DNA of 64,000 nucleotides from Paenibacillus sp. CF384 (GTDB taxonomy: Bacteria; Bacillota; Bacilli; Paenibacillales; Paenibacillaceae). Under the pieces are notes generated by a model that was not told the origin of the DNA, ran no database searches, and worked only from the letters and a program-made list of their open reading frames with translations. A program made the translations under genes and the position numbers. Location of the stretch: NCBI RefSeq assembly GCF_900106745.1, contig NZ_FNNV01000002.1, positions 310,001 to 374,000 of the forward strand. Direction: 5' to 3'. Positions 55,556-64,000 of this stretch are shown piece after piece (positions within the stretch are counted from its first letter, which is position 1; each line of letters starts with the position of its first letter).

Positions 55556-57176
55556 GCTTTGCTTTCTTTTCATATCTAGGACTCCTTAACGAGTTGCGCC
55601 AAACCGTAAAGCCCAGTTCAGCGCAAACTCTCGTTACATTAGTAGCCTTACTCGCCAAGCATCTCGTTGACTTCTTTCGTGATGCTTTCCCCGCCTTGAG
55701 CATTCCAATCTTTAACAAACTGATCGAATGAATCCACTGGCGCATTACCCAAAATGATTTTTAAGAACGCATCCAACTCCAACTTCGTCAAATTCACCCA
55801 ACGTTTCTCCATCGTCGGTGTTACACCGTAGAAGTCACTGAATAACTTGTTGTTGGCAGATTCCTTAACCAGTGCTCCCATACCGTAGATTCGAGAGACA
55901 AGCTCCCCTGTCACATCCGGATTATCTTTCATCCATTGATCGCCCTTGCTGTAATTCTCAAACAATCTGGCTACATTCTCGATTTGATCCTTCGGCATGT
56001 TTCCGAGCGTGTCCTTGGACGCCCCATCAATCATTGCTGCCAAGTTCTTGTTATATTGGACACCGAGATCGGCTTGCCAGAGCGGGAAATCCACAACCCA
56101 ACCGTTCCAAGCTATTTTGTTTTCAAGCACTTCATTCTTATATGGATCCATAGTAGGTTCTTGCTGAATATTCAATATTTTGTAAAGCAACTCCGGATGC
56201 TTAAAGCCTTTCTTGACGACCGCAATTTCGCCTACTGGCGGTTCCTGCTTGCCGTAAAATTGTCCGTTCCCATCCTTTATGGTATATGCACGCCATTGTG
56301 ATTCTTTATCGTTCTTCAACTGGTCGACAATTGGCCACCAGCCCGACCACCATGCACCGAGAAAGACGCCTGCTTTACCGCTGGAAACTTTCTGCGCGAA
56401 CTGATCGCTTTTTGTAGTTGCGAACTCTTTGTCAAGTACTCCTTTTGCATACAATTCATGCATGTTCGCAAGTGCCTGCTTCATTTCAGGCTGGGTCGAG
56501 CCATAAACGACCTTGCCTGATGCATCCTTGGTCCACAAGAATGGCTTCGCATCGTAAGCAAGAGCCAATGCTTCGAAACCGAACATGTTACGCGCGTTGC
56601 CGGAGTCTTCTTGGCCCGGAATACCTGTTGTTCCGTAATTCTTATTGAACGCTTCGACGACCGTTGCCAAATCCGCCATATTCGTTGGCTCTTTCAACCC
56701 CAACTTGTCAAGCCAGTCTTTACGAACCCAAGCTAGACTAGACGAATTGTCGACTTGCCCCATTGATGCGACGCCATAAATCTTGCCGTCTCTGGTCAAC
56801 GTCTCAATGGATTTACCCCCGTCTGATGCTAGTACGGTCTTCAGCGCATCTCCGACGTATTTCTCATAATAAGGCGTCAGATCCTCGATCATGTCGTCAT
56901 TAATCAATTGCATGTAAGTCGTATAATCTACCGTGAAAATATCTGGCAAATCATCACTAGCGATTGCTAGTTTAATCTTCTCGGTGTAAGCCGGTTCTTT
57001 CTGACTCCACAGAAAATTCACATCGACGTTGAGTTGTTTCTTAACAAGATCAACCCATCGGTTACCCGTTAAACTTTCACCATTCGGGATATGGTCGGCA
57101 CCGTCCCTCACTTTTTTGACGAGATTAACGGTTACTTTCTCTGGCAGCGGCCCCATTGGATCCGGAACTTCCTCCG
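55556..57176 (-). repeat. Direct repeat copy B (binding-protein gene)
   Basis: This is nearly identical to 49700-51320. At its downstream end it stops within a few codons of a permease start (ATGAAAAG at 55570), after which unrelated sequence begins. The permease itself was not copied. Confidence 0.9.
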
Positions 57177-57354
57177 ATGAGTCTGTGTTGTCTGTATTGC
57201 TTGTCGTGTTACTTTTAGATGTCTCTACTGCTTCGTTTGATTTCGTAATATTCCCTGTGTTTGATTCCTTGTTGTTCGCCCCTTCACTGCAAGCGGTTAC
57301 AAAAGCCAACATTGCTATAAGCGGTAGTAGTAAAACCTTGTTGACCTTCCCCAT
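55648..57354 (-). CDS. Sugar-binding lipoprotein (LplA type), copy 2
   Basis: This 568-residue lipoprotein has a lipobox cysteine in MLAFVTACSEG and a Ser/Asn/Thr-rich linker. Its binding domain is practically identical to copy 1, from DPMGPLPEKV to the end. Both copies would load the same importer. The start ATG follows AGGAG. It is the first gene after the response regulator and its terminator, so it may be the directly regulated copy. The likely promoter in the spacer (57355-57545) is only partly conserved in copy 1, which may give the two copies different expression. Confidence 0.93.
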   Translation of the reverse strand: MGKVNKVLLLPLIAMLAFVTACSEGANNKESNTGNITKSNEAVETSKSNTTSNTDNTDSSEEVPDPMGPLPEKVTVNLVKKVRDGADHIPNGESLTGNRWVDLVKKQLNVDVNFLWSQKEPAYTEKIKLAIASDDLPDIFTVDYTTYMQLINDDMIEDLTPYYEKYVGDALKTVLASDGGKSIETLTRDGKIYGVASMGQVDNSSSLAWVRKDWLDKLGLKEPTNMADLATVVEAFNKNYGTTGIPGQEDSGNARNMFGFEALALAYDAKPFLWTKDASGKVVYGSTQPEMKQALANMHELYAKGVLDKEFATTKSDQFAQKVSSGKAGVFLGAWWSGWWPIVDQLKNDKESQWRAYTIKDGNGQFYGKQEPPVGEIAVVKKGFKHPELLYKILNIQQEPTMDPYKNEVLENKIAWNGWVVDFPLWQADLGVQYNKNLAAMIDGASKDTLGNMPKDQIENVARLFENYSKGDQWMKDNPDVTGELVSRIYGMGALVKESANNKLFSDFYGVTPTMEKRWVNLTKLELDAFLKIILGNAPVDSFDQFVKDWNAQGGESITKEVNEMLGE

Positions 57355-57536
57355 GTTTACAACTCCTTTTTTAAGAGTATTAATTTCCGCTACATTGAAA
57401 TTGTAAGCCTTATCATTCTTAAGGACGTACAGATTTTTATCTTCTCATGCCGATGTTTTTGCACTCTCGTTCCGTTCGGAAGACATTTGTCTAACCTCTA
57501 GAGCAAATCGTTCGCAGGATGAGGTCAAAATACAAA

Positions 57537-57560
57537 ACGACACCTCTATTGAGGTGTCGA
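57537..57560 (-). terminator. Terminator overlapping the regulator stop codon
   Basis: The stem CGACACCTC/GAGGTGTCG is followed on the minus strand by TTTTGTATTTTG. The stop codon of the response regulator (TAG at 57546-57548) lies within this hairpin. Confidence 0.8.
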
Positions 57561-58625
57561 AGAGCTGTCTCGAAGACTAATTCGGTATTCGGTAGGCAGC
57601 ATGCCCGTCTTCTCTTTGAATACTTTGCTGAAATACCGTTCGTCCTGAAAGCCCACATTGTCAGAAATGACATAGACAGGATAGTTCGTGCTCTCTAGTA
57701 AATACTGAGCGTACCTGATATTGACAAATTGTACATAACTTACGAATGGAGTGCCTACAATGTCTTTAAAGCTCCGGCTAAAGTAGCTACGGCTCAAATG
57801 TAGTTCCGAACAGATCGTCGCCTGTGTAATTTTCTGGCCGGCTGATCGATGAATTTCATCAAGTGATCGTAGGATGAGCGACAAAATATCCTCGGAATAA
57901 AGCATGTTGCGCAATCTTGTCTGAACGTTCAGCTGAAACTCCTTTAGCCATTCCCGTAGCTCAGCCCAATCCGAAGCATTGTGGATTCTGGCTTGCCCTT
58001 CATATTCTGCTACCCACGGCAGACGTGCGACCCATACCGCATGTAAGCTTGTAAGCATTGCTTTACGGTTCGCCCATGACAATACGAATTCAGCAATACG
58101 ATCAGCAATTTCACGATGCTTGCCTGCCACAATAACCCATTGCAACGACGACCATGCTTGCAGAAGTTGATCCTGTTTTGATGATTCGTCTGGCTTCTCC
58201 ATTAAAGGAATCTGCGAACTTGTTGCCTCGAGCTCTCGCACTTTTACCCTGCCCATTCTTTTTACGATTCTTTCTAACAACTCGTCCAGATCCTGACTCT
58301 CCAGTTGTGTCTTCACGATATAATCAATTGCTCCGAGACGCATCGCTTCTTGGATATATTCGAAATCGCGATGACATGTCAAGACGACGATTGCCACTCG
58401 CGGAAAACGCTTTTCGACGGCTTCCATAAGCTCTAATCCCGTCATGCCCGGCATGGTCAGGTCAGTAATCAACAACTCGACTTGGTTTTGTTCGAGATAA
58501 AGTAGTGCTTTCTCCCCGTTTGATGCTTCCCCATCGACGGAAATGCCGAACTTCTCCCACGGCAGCATGAATCGGACCCCTCTGCGAACCAAACTCTCGT
58601 CATCGACGATCAAAGCACGAATCAT
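57546..58625 (-). CDS. YesN-type response regulator with AraC output
   Basis: This 359-residue protein has a receiver domain (MIRALIVDDESLVRRG, aspartate in LLITDLTMPGMTG), a short linker and an AraC-type DNA-binding domain (ITQATICSELHLSRSYFSRS and VGFQDERYFSKVFKEKTG). It is shorter than the 526-residue regulator at 31.7 kb because the middle region is reduced. Phosphorylated by the upstream kinase, it should induce the transporter and enzyme genes that follow. It overlaps the kinase gene by four bases. Its C-terminal end is also present as a relic at 51676-51745. Confidence 0.93.
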   Translation of the reverse strand: MIRALIVDDESLVRRGVRFMLPWEKFGISVDGEASNGEKALLYLEQNQVELLITDLTMPGMTGLELMEAVEKRFPRVAIVVLTCHRDFEYIQEAMRLGAIDYIVKTQLESQDLDELLERIVKRMGRVKVRELEATSSQIPLMEKPDESSKQDQLLQAWSSLQWVIVAGKHREIADRIAEFVLSWANRKAMLTSLHAVWVARLPWVAEYEGQARIHNASDWAELREWLKEFQLNVQTRLRNMLYSEDILSLILRSLDEIHRSAGQKITQATICSELHLSRSYFSRSFKDIVGTPFVSYVQFVNIRYAQYLLESTNYPVYVISDNVGFQDERYFSKVFKEKTGMLPTEYRISLRDSSSTPQ

Positions 58626-60364
58626 TGCGAATTCCCTCCTTTGTGGTCGGGCGGCAGGACAAGCATAATCGAGGTTCCTTCGCCGAGTGTACTTTGCACA
58701 TCAATCCGTCCCCGTCCGCCATAATAGAAGTCGACCATCTGGGTGACGTAACGAAGCCCAATTCCGAGACCGGTTTTACGCGAACGTTCGTCGTTCTCTA
58801 GTAACCGGGTCAATTGCTCCTGGGACATGCCCTGGCCATTGTCATGAACAGCAAGCCTCAACCAGTCGTCCTGATCATAAGATATCATAACTTGGACAGA
58901 ACCCTTTTCATGATTTAACCCATGATATAACGCATTCTCGACAAGCGGTTGAAGTATGAAGCGTGGAATTTGCACTTGAAGTAAAGATTGATCAACATCG
59001 AAATTCACTTCGAAGTGAAAATCGTAACGGATGCTCTGCAGCTCGACATAATCCCTTAGCACTGCAAGCTCCTCTTCGACCGTTACCATAATATTTTTCT
59101 TACCCAAATTATAATGCAGAACGTTGGTGAACAATGTAACCAGCCTTACGATTTCTGTTTGACCGTTCATGCGAGAGATCCATTGAATAGTGTTCAGCGT
59201 ATTTTGGATAAAATGAGGATTAATCTGAATGAGCAGCTTCTCCACTTCTAATTGTCCTCTCTTCCGTTCCTTCGTCTCGACCTCATCTAGCAAATCAATA
59301 ATTCGGTCGCTCATGGAATAGAAGTTCTGCAGAATGGCGTCAAACTCGCGCATGCCTGTACGAACGAGCTTTCCTTGGTTACGCTTGAAGTCGAATCGAC
59401 TGATCACCAGATTGATTCGGTACATTGGTCTGTACACCATTTTCCAAATTGTGAAAAAGAGCAGCGCTGTAACTAAAACGGACAAAATGGAGAGGGAAAG
59501 AAATTGAAATCGCCAACGGTTCACTTCATGCATGTACTCCTTTCGTGTTACAAGTACATGCATTTTCCAACCTTTAGGATTTGAAGATGAGAACTCTTTA
59601 TATTGGTCAGTTTTGGTCGACTTGCCGTAAGAGGTGCCTATCGGGTATTTCTGTGGCAAATCACTGTATGCGATCCGTCCGTCCTGTGTCTCGACAACAT
59701 GCTTGACTGACATGCTATACCTCATCTGCGACAGTAACAATTTAAGATTCTCTTCTCTTGATTCTAAGTACACGTACATGACAGGGTTATGTTCATCATC
59801 CTCTAGTGTGCGTACAAGTGATAGCACATTGTATCCGGACGAAGCAGAAATCGCGGTAGGGTGGATACCATAATAAGTCAGTTTATTAGCGTGTAGAAAA
59901 ACAGGCAATGACCGAGCGGAAAAGTCGCTTCGAACTTGTTCATTCGAAAAAAAATAGGAGCCTTCACTTCCTGGCATATAAAAGAATAAAAACCCGATTG
60001 AAGGGCTAGAGAAATAGATGTTGTCTATGCTTTTATTTATACCCTGAAACAGCTTCGCCTTTTTATACATATCTTTTTCTGATGCATACGCGAGCACATC
60101 TTCACCAATGCCACCGTTATTCGTTAGTAACTGGGAAGCTCGGCTCAAGTCATCCAAAGCACCTTGCATCTGGGTGGTTTCATTGTCTAGTATACTTTGC
60201 AAGTCCATCTGCACTTTATCAATTTGGACACGATAAATCCAATAATATGAAATAAATCCGAGTAGTACGATAGGAGTCAACACGGCTATGATCAGAAAAA
60301 TTGCAAGTCGTGTTCTCAAAGTTTCCGGATACAGCCTCTTAAAATTAGCTAACAGATAGCTCAT
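58622..60364 (-). CDS. YesM-type sensor histidine kinase
   Basis: This 580-residue membrane kinase has a first membrane segment (LAIFLIIAVLTPIVLLGFIS), an extracellular sensor domain and a second segment (FLSLSILSVLVTALLFFTIW). HAMP follows, then the histidine box (LLIQINPHFIQNTLNTIQWI) and an ATPase domain with LVENALYHGL, DNGQGMSQEQ and GLGIGLRYV, all complete. The ATG at 60364 (MSYLLANF) follows AGGAGA by 10 bases. A 16-codon extension exists without a clear site. It pairs with the regulator encoded next to it. A cre-like site lies just upstream at 60398-60411. Confidence 0.92.
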   Translation of the reverse strand: MSYLLANFKRLYPETLRTRLAIFLIIAVLTPIVLLGFISYYWIYRVQIDKVQMDLQSILDNETTQMQGALDDLSRASQLLTNNGGIGEDVLAYASEKDMYKKAKLFQGINKSIDNIYFSSPSIGFLFFYMPGSEGSYFFSNEQVRSDFSARSLPVFLHANKLTYYGIHPTAISASSGYNVLSLVRTLEDDEHNPVMYVYLESREENLKLLLSQMRYSMSVKHVVETQDGRIAYSDLPQKYPIGTSYGKSTKTDQYKEFSSSNPKGWKMHVLVTRKEYMHEVNRWRFQFLSLSILSVLVTALLFFTIWKMVYRPMYRINLVISRFDFKRNQGKLVRTGMREFDAILQNFYSMSDRIIDLLDEVETKERKRGQLEVEKLLIQINPHFIQNTLNTIQWISRMNGQTEIVRLVTLFTNVLHYNLGKKNIMVTVEEELAVLRDYVELQSIRYDFHFEVNFDVDQSLLQVQIPRFILQPLVENALYHGLNHEKGSVQVMISYDQDDWLRLAVHDNGQGMSQEQLTRLLENDERSRKTGLGIGLRYVTQMVDFYYGGRGRIDVQSTLGEGTSIMLVLPPDHKGGNSQ

Positions 60365-60397
60365 TGGTATCGATTCTCCTGCAAGGGCAAAGTATAT

Positions 60398-60411
60398 TGT
60401 AAGCGCATGCA
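60398..60411 (-). promoter_or_regulatory. cre-like catabolite repression site
   Basis: On the plus strand TGTAAGCGCATGCA departs at one position from the CcpA consensus TGWAARCGYTWNCW. It lies 34-47 bases before the kinase start and could place the whole locus under carbon repression. Confidence 0.55.
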
Positions 60412-60799
60412 AGATTACCTTACTCTTAGTACGGGTTTTTTGTCAATAAAGGGCGAAAAACAAAGCTTGATGACTTACTAGTAGATTTTTAATAATTCAC
60501 AATGATACTTTTAATATGTTCGACCCGTCTCACTAGTTCTTCAGTAATAGGTCTAACACCCTTCAACCGAAGTATTCATTTTCCATTTGAAGTCTCTTCA
60601 CTCTCTTCATTTTTCAGTAGTCGTTCTATAATTCTAGCTTATCTACGGAGGGACGACTGAAAATAAAAGGTGCAGTGGCCTTAATCGCTATTGCACCTCT
60701 TACATGATCGGCTAAACACCTTGATCAGTAGCCGCTGAACTTAATCATAATGATAGCAAAACTATTTACCTCCCCCTTTCTGAGTCACTAAGTGATATA

Positions 60800-60836
60800 A
60801 AAAAGTCCCAAGGTAATATACCTCGGGACTTTTTTA
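60800..60836. terminator. Bidirectional terminator after the XRE gene
   Basis: The stem AGTCCCAAGG/CCTCGGGACT (60804-60813 and 60821-60830) has an A-run and a T-run on either side, so it can act on both strands. Confidence 0.8.
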
Positions 60837-60867
60837 TATATGAACCTATAGTAATAATAACTAACCA

Positions 60868-61191
60868 TTATTGTATTCTGAGTTTAAGAGAAGCAATTTC
60901 TAAAATTTCAATTTTATCTTTAAGATCTAGTTCCCTATATACATGTAGCAGTCGAGACTCTAAATCTGATAAGTCTTTATCTCCTAAACGTTCATTACCC
61001 GCAAGAAGCATCTCCAAAGAACAATTAAACGTTTGATGAATTGAAACTACAGTGTCTATTGAAGGTTTACATTTTCCTGATTCGATATCACTTAAACTTC
61101 CTTGTGAAATTCCAATCTTTCGTGAGAACTCATTCTGATTAAGCATGTTCAGCTTTCGTAGACGTCTAATGTTTCCCCCAATGTCATACAC
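60868..61191 (-). CDS. XRE-family transcriptional regulator
   Basis: This 107-residue protein has a Cro/CI-type helix-turn-helix at about residues 6-60 (IRRLRKLNMLNQNEFSRKIG, ISQGSLSDIESGKCKPSIDT) and a short helical tail. The GTG at 61191 has GGAGG 8 bases upstream, which fits better than the TTG further up. The AT-rich composition and lone position suggest an acquired regulator. No target is visible nearby. Confidence 0.85.
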   Translation of the reverse strand: MYDIGGNIRRLRKLNMLNQNEFSRKIGISQGSLSDIESGKCKPSIDTVVSIHQTFNCSLEMLLAGNERLGDKDLSDLESRLLHVYRELDLKDKIEILEIASLKLRIQ

Positions 61192-61304
61192 TTTGAACGC
61201 CTCCACCAAACGTAATTTGTTCGGGATTGTCTCAACATATGATATAGAAATGAGCCCCTCATTTTCATGCTTAAAAATGGAATCTGCAAAATCATATTCT
61301 TAAG

Positions 61305-61342
61305 CAAAACTCCCCAGAAGCCTTGATTCACGGGGAGTTTCA
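61305..61342 (-). terminator. Terminator after the RNA methyltransferase gene
   Basis: The stem AAACTCCCC/GGGGAGTTT (61307-61315 and 61332-61340) is followed on the minus strand by TTTTGC. It lies about 80 bases past the stop codon. Confidence 0.7.
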
Positions 61343-61424
61343 CATTCTCTAATATGTTATAACTTGTCTCAAATAATCTTATAAACAGTCTCATTTGATG
61401 GTATAACCCACACACATCTTGTAG

Positions 61425-62237
61425 TTACTCCGCATACCGCCGCTGCCTTAGCGCCTCATACAACAGAATCGTACTCGCCATCGCCACATTCAGCGATTCC
61501 GAATGCCCATGCATCGGAATGATAATGCTTGTATCCACTAGCCCCAGCACATCCGCTGATAATCCTTGCGATTCGCTGCCCATCAGCAGCCACGTTGGCC
61601 CGCTCCAGTTATAGCTGTAACAGGTAGCCGAGGCTTGCAGGCTCGTCCCCACAAGGGAGATCCCATGCTTCTTTGCTTCCGGGAGCAGCTCGCTCAGATC
61701 GCCTTCAATGACCGGAAGATGGAACAACGAGCCCATCGTCGAGCGCACCGTCTTCGGGTTGTAGAGATCGACGCAGCCTTGTCCGAGGACTACGGCATGA
61801 GCGCCGACCGCGTCCGCGCTGCGGATAATCGTGCCGACATTGCCGGGATCGCGTACGCCGTCCAGCACCACGACCAGCGAATCCTGCTGATACAGCTTCG
61901 AACGATCCGCATAGGGCTTTGCAGCCACACCGAACACCGGCGGCGGAGAGTCCGTTCCTGTACATTTGGCCATCACGGCCGGAGTCGCTTCGATCAGCTC
62001 ACAGTCCGTTTGGCTCAGCAGGGTACGAAGTTCGCCCGGTACACCGCGTTCCATATCGATTACGATGGTTTCCACATCGGCACCGGCAAGCAGCGCTTCC
62101 TGCACCAAGTGGACGCCTTCGATAATGAAGCGGCCCGAACGGTCGCGGTGCTTCTTCTCCAGCAAGGCAGCCATCGCTTTTACTTTTTCATTTTGCACAG
62201 ATGTAATGCTCATCATTCGTTTATTGTTCGTTTGCAC
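61425..62237 (-). CDS. SpoU/TrmH-family RNA 2'-O-methyltransferase
   Basis: This protein of about 270 residues has an N-terminal substrate-binding domain (VKAMAALLEKKHRDRSGRFI, IEGVHLVQEALLAG) and the knotted SPOUT methylase domain with its three motifs (DGVRDPGNVGTIIRSADAVG, LMGSESQGLSADV, IIPMHGHSESLNVAMASTIL). It transfers a methyl group from SAM to a ribose in rRNA or tRNA. The GTG at 62237 follows GGAAGG and begins just past the stop of the KtrA-like gene. ATG codons 7-9 codons upstream lie inside that gene. Translation is likely coupled to the upstream gene. Confidence 0.88.
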   Translation of the reverse strand: MQTNNKRMMSITSVQNEKVKAMAALLEKKHRDRSGRFIIEGVHLVQEALLAGADVETIVIDMERGVPGELRTLLSQTDCELIEATPAVMAKCTGTDSPPPVFGVAAKPYADRSKLYQQDSLVVVLDGVRDPGNVGTIIRSADAVGAHAVVLGQGCVDLYNPKTVRSTMGSLFHLPVIEGDLSELLPEAKKHGISLVGTSLQASATCYSYNWSGPTWLLMGSESQGLSADVLGLVDTSIIIPMHGHSESLNVAMASTILLYEALRQRRYAE

Positions 62238-62244
62238 GCTATTA

Positions 62245-62919
62245 TCAGCCTTCCGCATAATCAAGCTCTAATTCAGATAAAAGTTCATTCTTGCCCACAA
62301 TAACCAGTACATCGTCTGCTTTAATGACATCCTCCGCTAGGGGAGAAATATTGAGCTCGCTCCCTGTCTTGATCGCGAGTACATTGCATTTGTATTTGGC
62401 GCGTATATCCAGCTGCTTCAAGTTTTTGCCGACGGTAAACGAAGGTGCCTTGATCTCGACAATGCTGTGATCCTTGGACAGCTCGATGTACTCCAAGATG
62501 TTGGGAGAGATCAAATGATGAGCAACCCTCATCCCCATATCCCGCTCCGGAAACACGACTTTATCCGCGCCGATCTTAGTCAGCACCTTGCCATGCAGTT
62601 CACTTTGCGCTTTTACAATCAACTGTGGAACGCCAAACTCCTTCAGAATAAGCGTCGTTAGTATGCTCGCTTGAATGTCTGCGCCGATCGCCACAACGAC
62701 GACATCGAAGTTGCGCAGCCCAAGTGATCGCAATGCATCCTCGTCCGTCGAATCTGCCGTAACCGCATGCGTTACCCAAGCGGAAACGTCTTCGACCTTC
62801 TGCTCATTCGAATCGATCGCCAGCACATCAAAGCCAAGCTTAGACAGCGATTGAGCGACACTTGTGCCAAACCGCCCCATGCCAATTACCGCGTACTGCT
62901 TATTCGGCAAGACTTTCAT
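62245..62919 (-). CDS. KtrA/TrkA-type potassium channel regulator
   Basis: This 224-residue protein has an RCK_N domain with a nucleotide-binding motif (YAVIGMGRFGTSVAQSL) and an RCK_C domain (VGKNLKQLDIRAKYKCNV, KADDVLVIVGKNELL). It forms the cytoplasmic gating ring of a Ktr potassium channel. The membrane partner KtrB/KtrD is not encoded here. The first ATG directly adjoins AGGGGG. A TTG four codons on (LPNKQ) has better spacing and may be the true start. Confidence 0.9.
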   Translation of the reverse strand: MKVLPNKQYAVIGMGRFGTSVAQSLSKLGFDVLAIDSNEQKVEDVSAWVTHAVTADSTDEDALRSLGLRNFDVVVVAIGADIQASILTTLILKEFGVPQLIVKAQSELHGKVLTKIGADKVVFPERDMGMRVAHHLISPNILEYIELSKDHSIVEIKAPSFTVGKNLKQLDIRAKYKCNVLAIKTGSELNISPLAEDVIKADDVLVIVGKNELLSELELDYAEG

Positions 62920-63054
62920 CCCCCTTGAAGCAATTTGAGCTTATTATAGCACAATTTCCTTATATATCCGAAAGATACGCTACATCCTCCGGCATGAAAT
63001 CAAGGTCGTAAGGAGATATTAAACCTCGAATCTGTATGTGATGGAGGGATCAGA

Positions 63055-63294
63055 TTGAACAATCTTGATTTGCGGCAGGCAATCGTTCGTCGGGTACAAA
63101 ATTTAACAGGGGAAGAATTGACCGACGTCATTGAAGGCTCCATCGGAAGCGATGAGAAAGCACTCCCTGGACTAGGCGTACTGTTTGAGATGATTTGGAA
63201 AAACTGCGGCGAAGCCGATCACAATCGCATGGTACAGGTGCTCTACGACGAGCTTCATCCAGCGGCAGAAAGTGCATCGCCGAGCCCAAGCTGA
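63055..63294 (+). CDS. sspI: Small acid-soluble spore protein SspI
   Basis: This 79-residue protein matches SspI-type minor spore proteins: NNLDLRQAIVRRVQNLTGEE at the front and GSDEKALPGLGVLFEMIW in the middle. It should be made in the forespore late in sporulation. The TTG start at 63055 has GGAGGG six bases upstream. The presence of this gene shows a spore-forming host. It is the only plus-strand gene in the last 45 kb. A forespore sigma factor promoter is expected but I could not define one. Confidence 0.9.
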   Translation: MNNLDLRQAIVRRVQNLTGEELTDVIEGSIGSDEKALPGLGVLFEMIWKNCGEADHNRMVQVLYDELHPAAESASPSPS

Positions 63295-63302
63295 CTACGC
63301 CC

Positions 63303-63755
63303 TTAATGCCCGAATATTTGCTGTAAATGATGCTCCATATGAGCCACATAATCTTCGATCAGCCACTCCAGCGTGACCGTAGTTCCGCTTGGAAACTGTC
63401 CGGTACGCGCTAAACTTGCTGGCGATAGACCTGTAATGACACGCAAGACCGATTGATTCAGACTCACCCATAGCGCAAGCACCTCTTCTGGGGGAGCATC
63501 TATATACCGCTGAGCTTTCACCCAATTCTCTTGGTCGTAAGGAACGATGACCGGTATGGCTTCAGTATGCCCATCGATTTGAACGAATCGGCATAAATTA
63601 TTGATGGATGAATCGCATAGATGTCCAAGCAGCTGCAGGCGCGACCATTTCCCCTCGGTGAGCGGCTGCACGGCAGCAGCTTGATCGAGCGATCGGAATC
63701 GCAGCGGCACGGAATCCAGCATAGCTTCCATGCTGTTTATGGCATTCGAAATCAT
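63303..63755 (-). CDS. DinB-family protein
   Basis: This 150-residue four-helix protein carries the histidine pattern of the DinB_2 group (LLGHLCDSSINNLCRFVQ, then VAHMEHHLQQIF), which can hold a metal ion. Members include thiol transferases and proteins of unknown role. The start ATG at 63755 has GGAGGGG 5 bases upstream. It ends eight bases from the stop of the converging sspI gene, with no terminator in between. Confidence 0.82.
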   Translation of the reverse strand: MISNAINSMEAMLDSVPLRFRSLDQAAAVQPLTEGKWSRLQLLGHLCDSSINNLCRFVQIDGHTEAIPVIVPYDQENWVKAQRYIDAPPEEVLALWVSLNQSVLRVITGLSPASLARTGQFPSGTTVTLEWLIEDYVAHMEHHLQQIFGH

Positions 63756-63783
63756 TAAAGCCCCTCCTATAGATAGAAAAATG

Positions 63784-63812
63784 ACATTCAAACCATGACG
63801 CGGTTTGAATGT
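63784..63812. terminator. Bidirectional terminator
   Basis: A perfect 11-bp stem (ACATTCAAACC/GGTTTGAATGT) has T-runs on both sides. It ends the oxidoreductase transcript from the right edge. Confidence 0.8.
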
Positions 63813-63827
63813 CTTTTTCTGTGCAGC

Positions 63828-64000
63828 TTACACTGCAGCTGTATCGCTCTCAAGCGCCGGCATGGGCTCCGGACGCTCGCAAGTGCTCTCCATCACGTAG
63901 TGCTTGCCGTCACGGGAAGCATCATGGAAGCCATGCATCGCTTCAAGAACGTGATAAGCCATGGCTCCGTTCGCACGGTGCTGGCCGCCTTCGACAATCG
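63828..64000 (-). CDS. Gfo/Idh/MocA-family oxidoreductase, C-terminal end (cut by window edge)
   Basis: Only the last 56 residues are visible (for example [20 protein letters not shown] and [17 protein letters not shown]), which resemble the end of Gfo/Idh/MocA sugar dehydrogenases. The stop codon is at 63828-63830. The rest lies outside the window. Confidence 0.6.
   Translation of the reverse strand, partial: IVEGGQHRANGAMAYHVLEAMHGFHDASRDGKHYVMESTCERPEPMPALESDTAAV

Larger units (their letters stand above)
60365..60867. other. Intergenic region, 503 bases
   Basis: This holds the likely promoter and cre-like site of the kinase gene and, at the other end, the terminator at 60800-60836. I see no gene in the middle part (60450-60790). 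Confidence 0.6.

Noticed and set aside
49700..57176. Composite transposon or insertion sequence explaining the direct repeats
   Set aside because: The repeats are binding-protein genes, without transposase, inverted ends or target duplication that I could see.

Overview
The window looks like chromosome of a Paenibacillus-type, spore-forming Bacillota. It carries an SspI-type spore protein gene, a T-box leader, Gram-positive lipoproteins, SLH anchoring domains, YesM/YesN-type two-component pairs and LplA/LplB/LplC-type sugar ABC transporters. Plant-polysaccharide functions dominate. No rRNA or tRNA gene, CRISPR array, transposase or integrase was recognised. All assignments come from reading motifs; no database search was possible.

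Layout. 1-3.9 kb: a cut-off sensor kinase, a GH42 beta-galactosidase and a divergent AraC regulator. 4.0-6.2 kb: a short alanyl-tRNA synthetase lacking the usual C-terminal domain, behind its own alanine T-box. 6.3-10.3 kb: a same-strand set of ribD-like, ribA-like, ring-cleaving dioxygenase, NmrA-type and small membrane genes. 10.4-13.1 kb: an IclR regulator, then type II NADH dehydrogenase with its DUF1641 partner. 13.3-18.5 kb: a decayed zone with a broken solute-binding lipoprotein, an intact response regulator, a sensor kinase cut off before its catalytic core, and a fragment of a ubiquitin-like conjugation locus (multi-ubiquitin/E2 and JAB/E1 genes), truncated at both ends. 18.5-19.4 kb: a NUDIX hydrolase and unassigned DNA.

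19.4-37.2 kb is a glycan-utilisation locus. It holds a 2840-residue surface-anchored enzyme-like protein with about 15 carbohydrate-binding-like modules and SLH domains, two permeases, a binding protein, a kinase/regulator pair, and a 505-residue secreted protein with the same N-terminal domain. 37.5-60.4 kb is a second locus. A kinase/regulator pair precedes a binding protein, a GH74-like propeller protein, a nearly identical second binding protein, two permeases, two intracellular glycosidase-like proteins and eight sugar or sugar-acid enzymes, including a DUF1537 kinase. The sequence suggests polymer cleavage outside the cell, oligosaccharide import, then intracellular hydrolysis and oxidation. 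60.8-64 kb is housekeeping: an XRE regulator, an RNA methyltransferase, a KtrA-like protein, SspI, a DinB-like protein and the tail of a Gfo/Idh/MocA oxidoreductase.

The most notable items are the ubiquitin-like fragment, the short AlaRS with its own T-box, the paired enzymes whose GH-A-like motif lacks the usual glutamate, the direct duplication of a binding-protein gene around the propeller gene, and an A10 tract that breaks the start of a permease.
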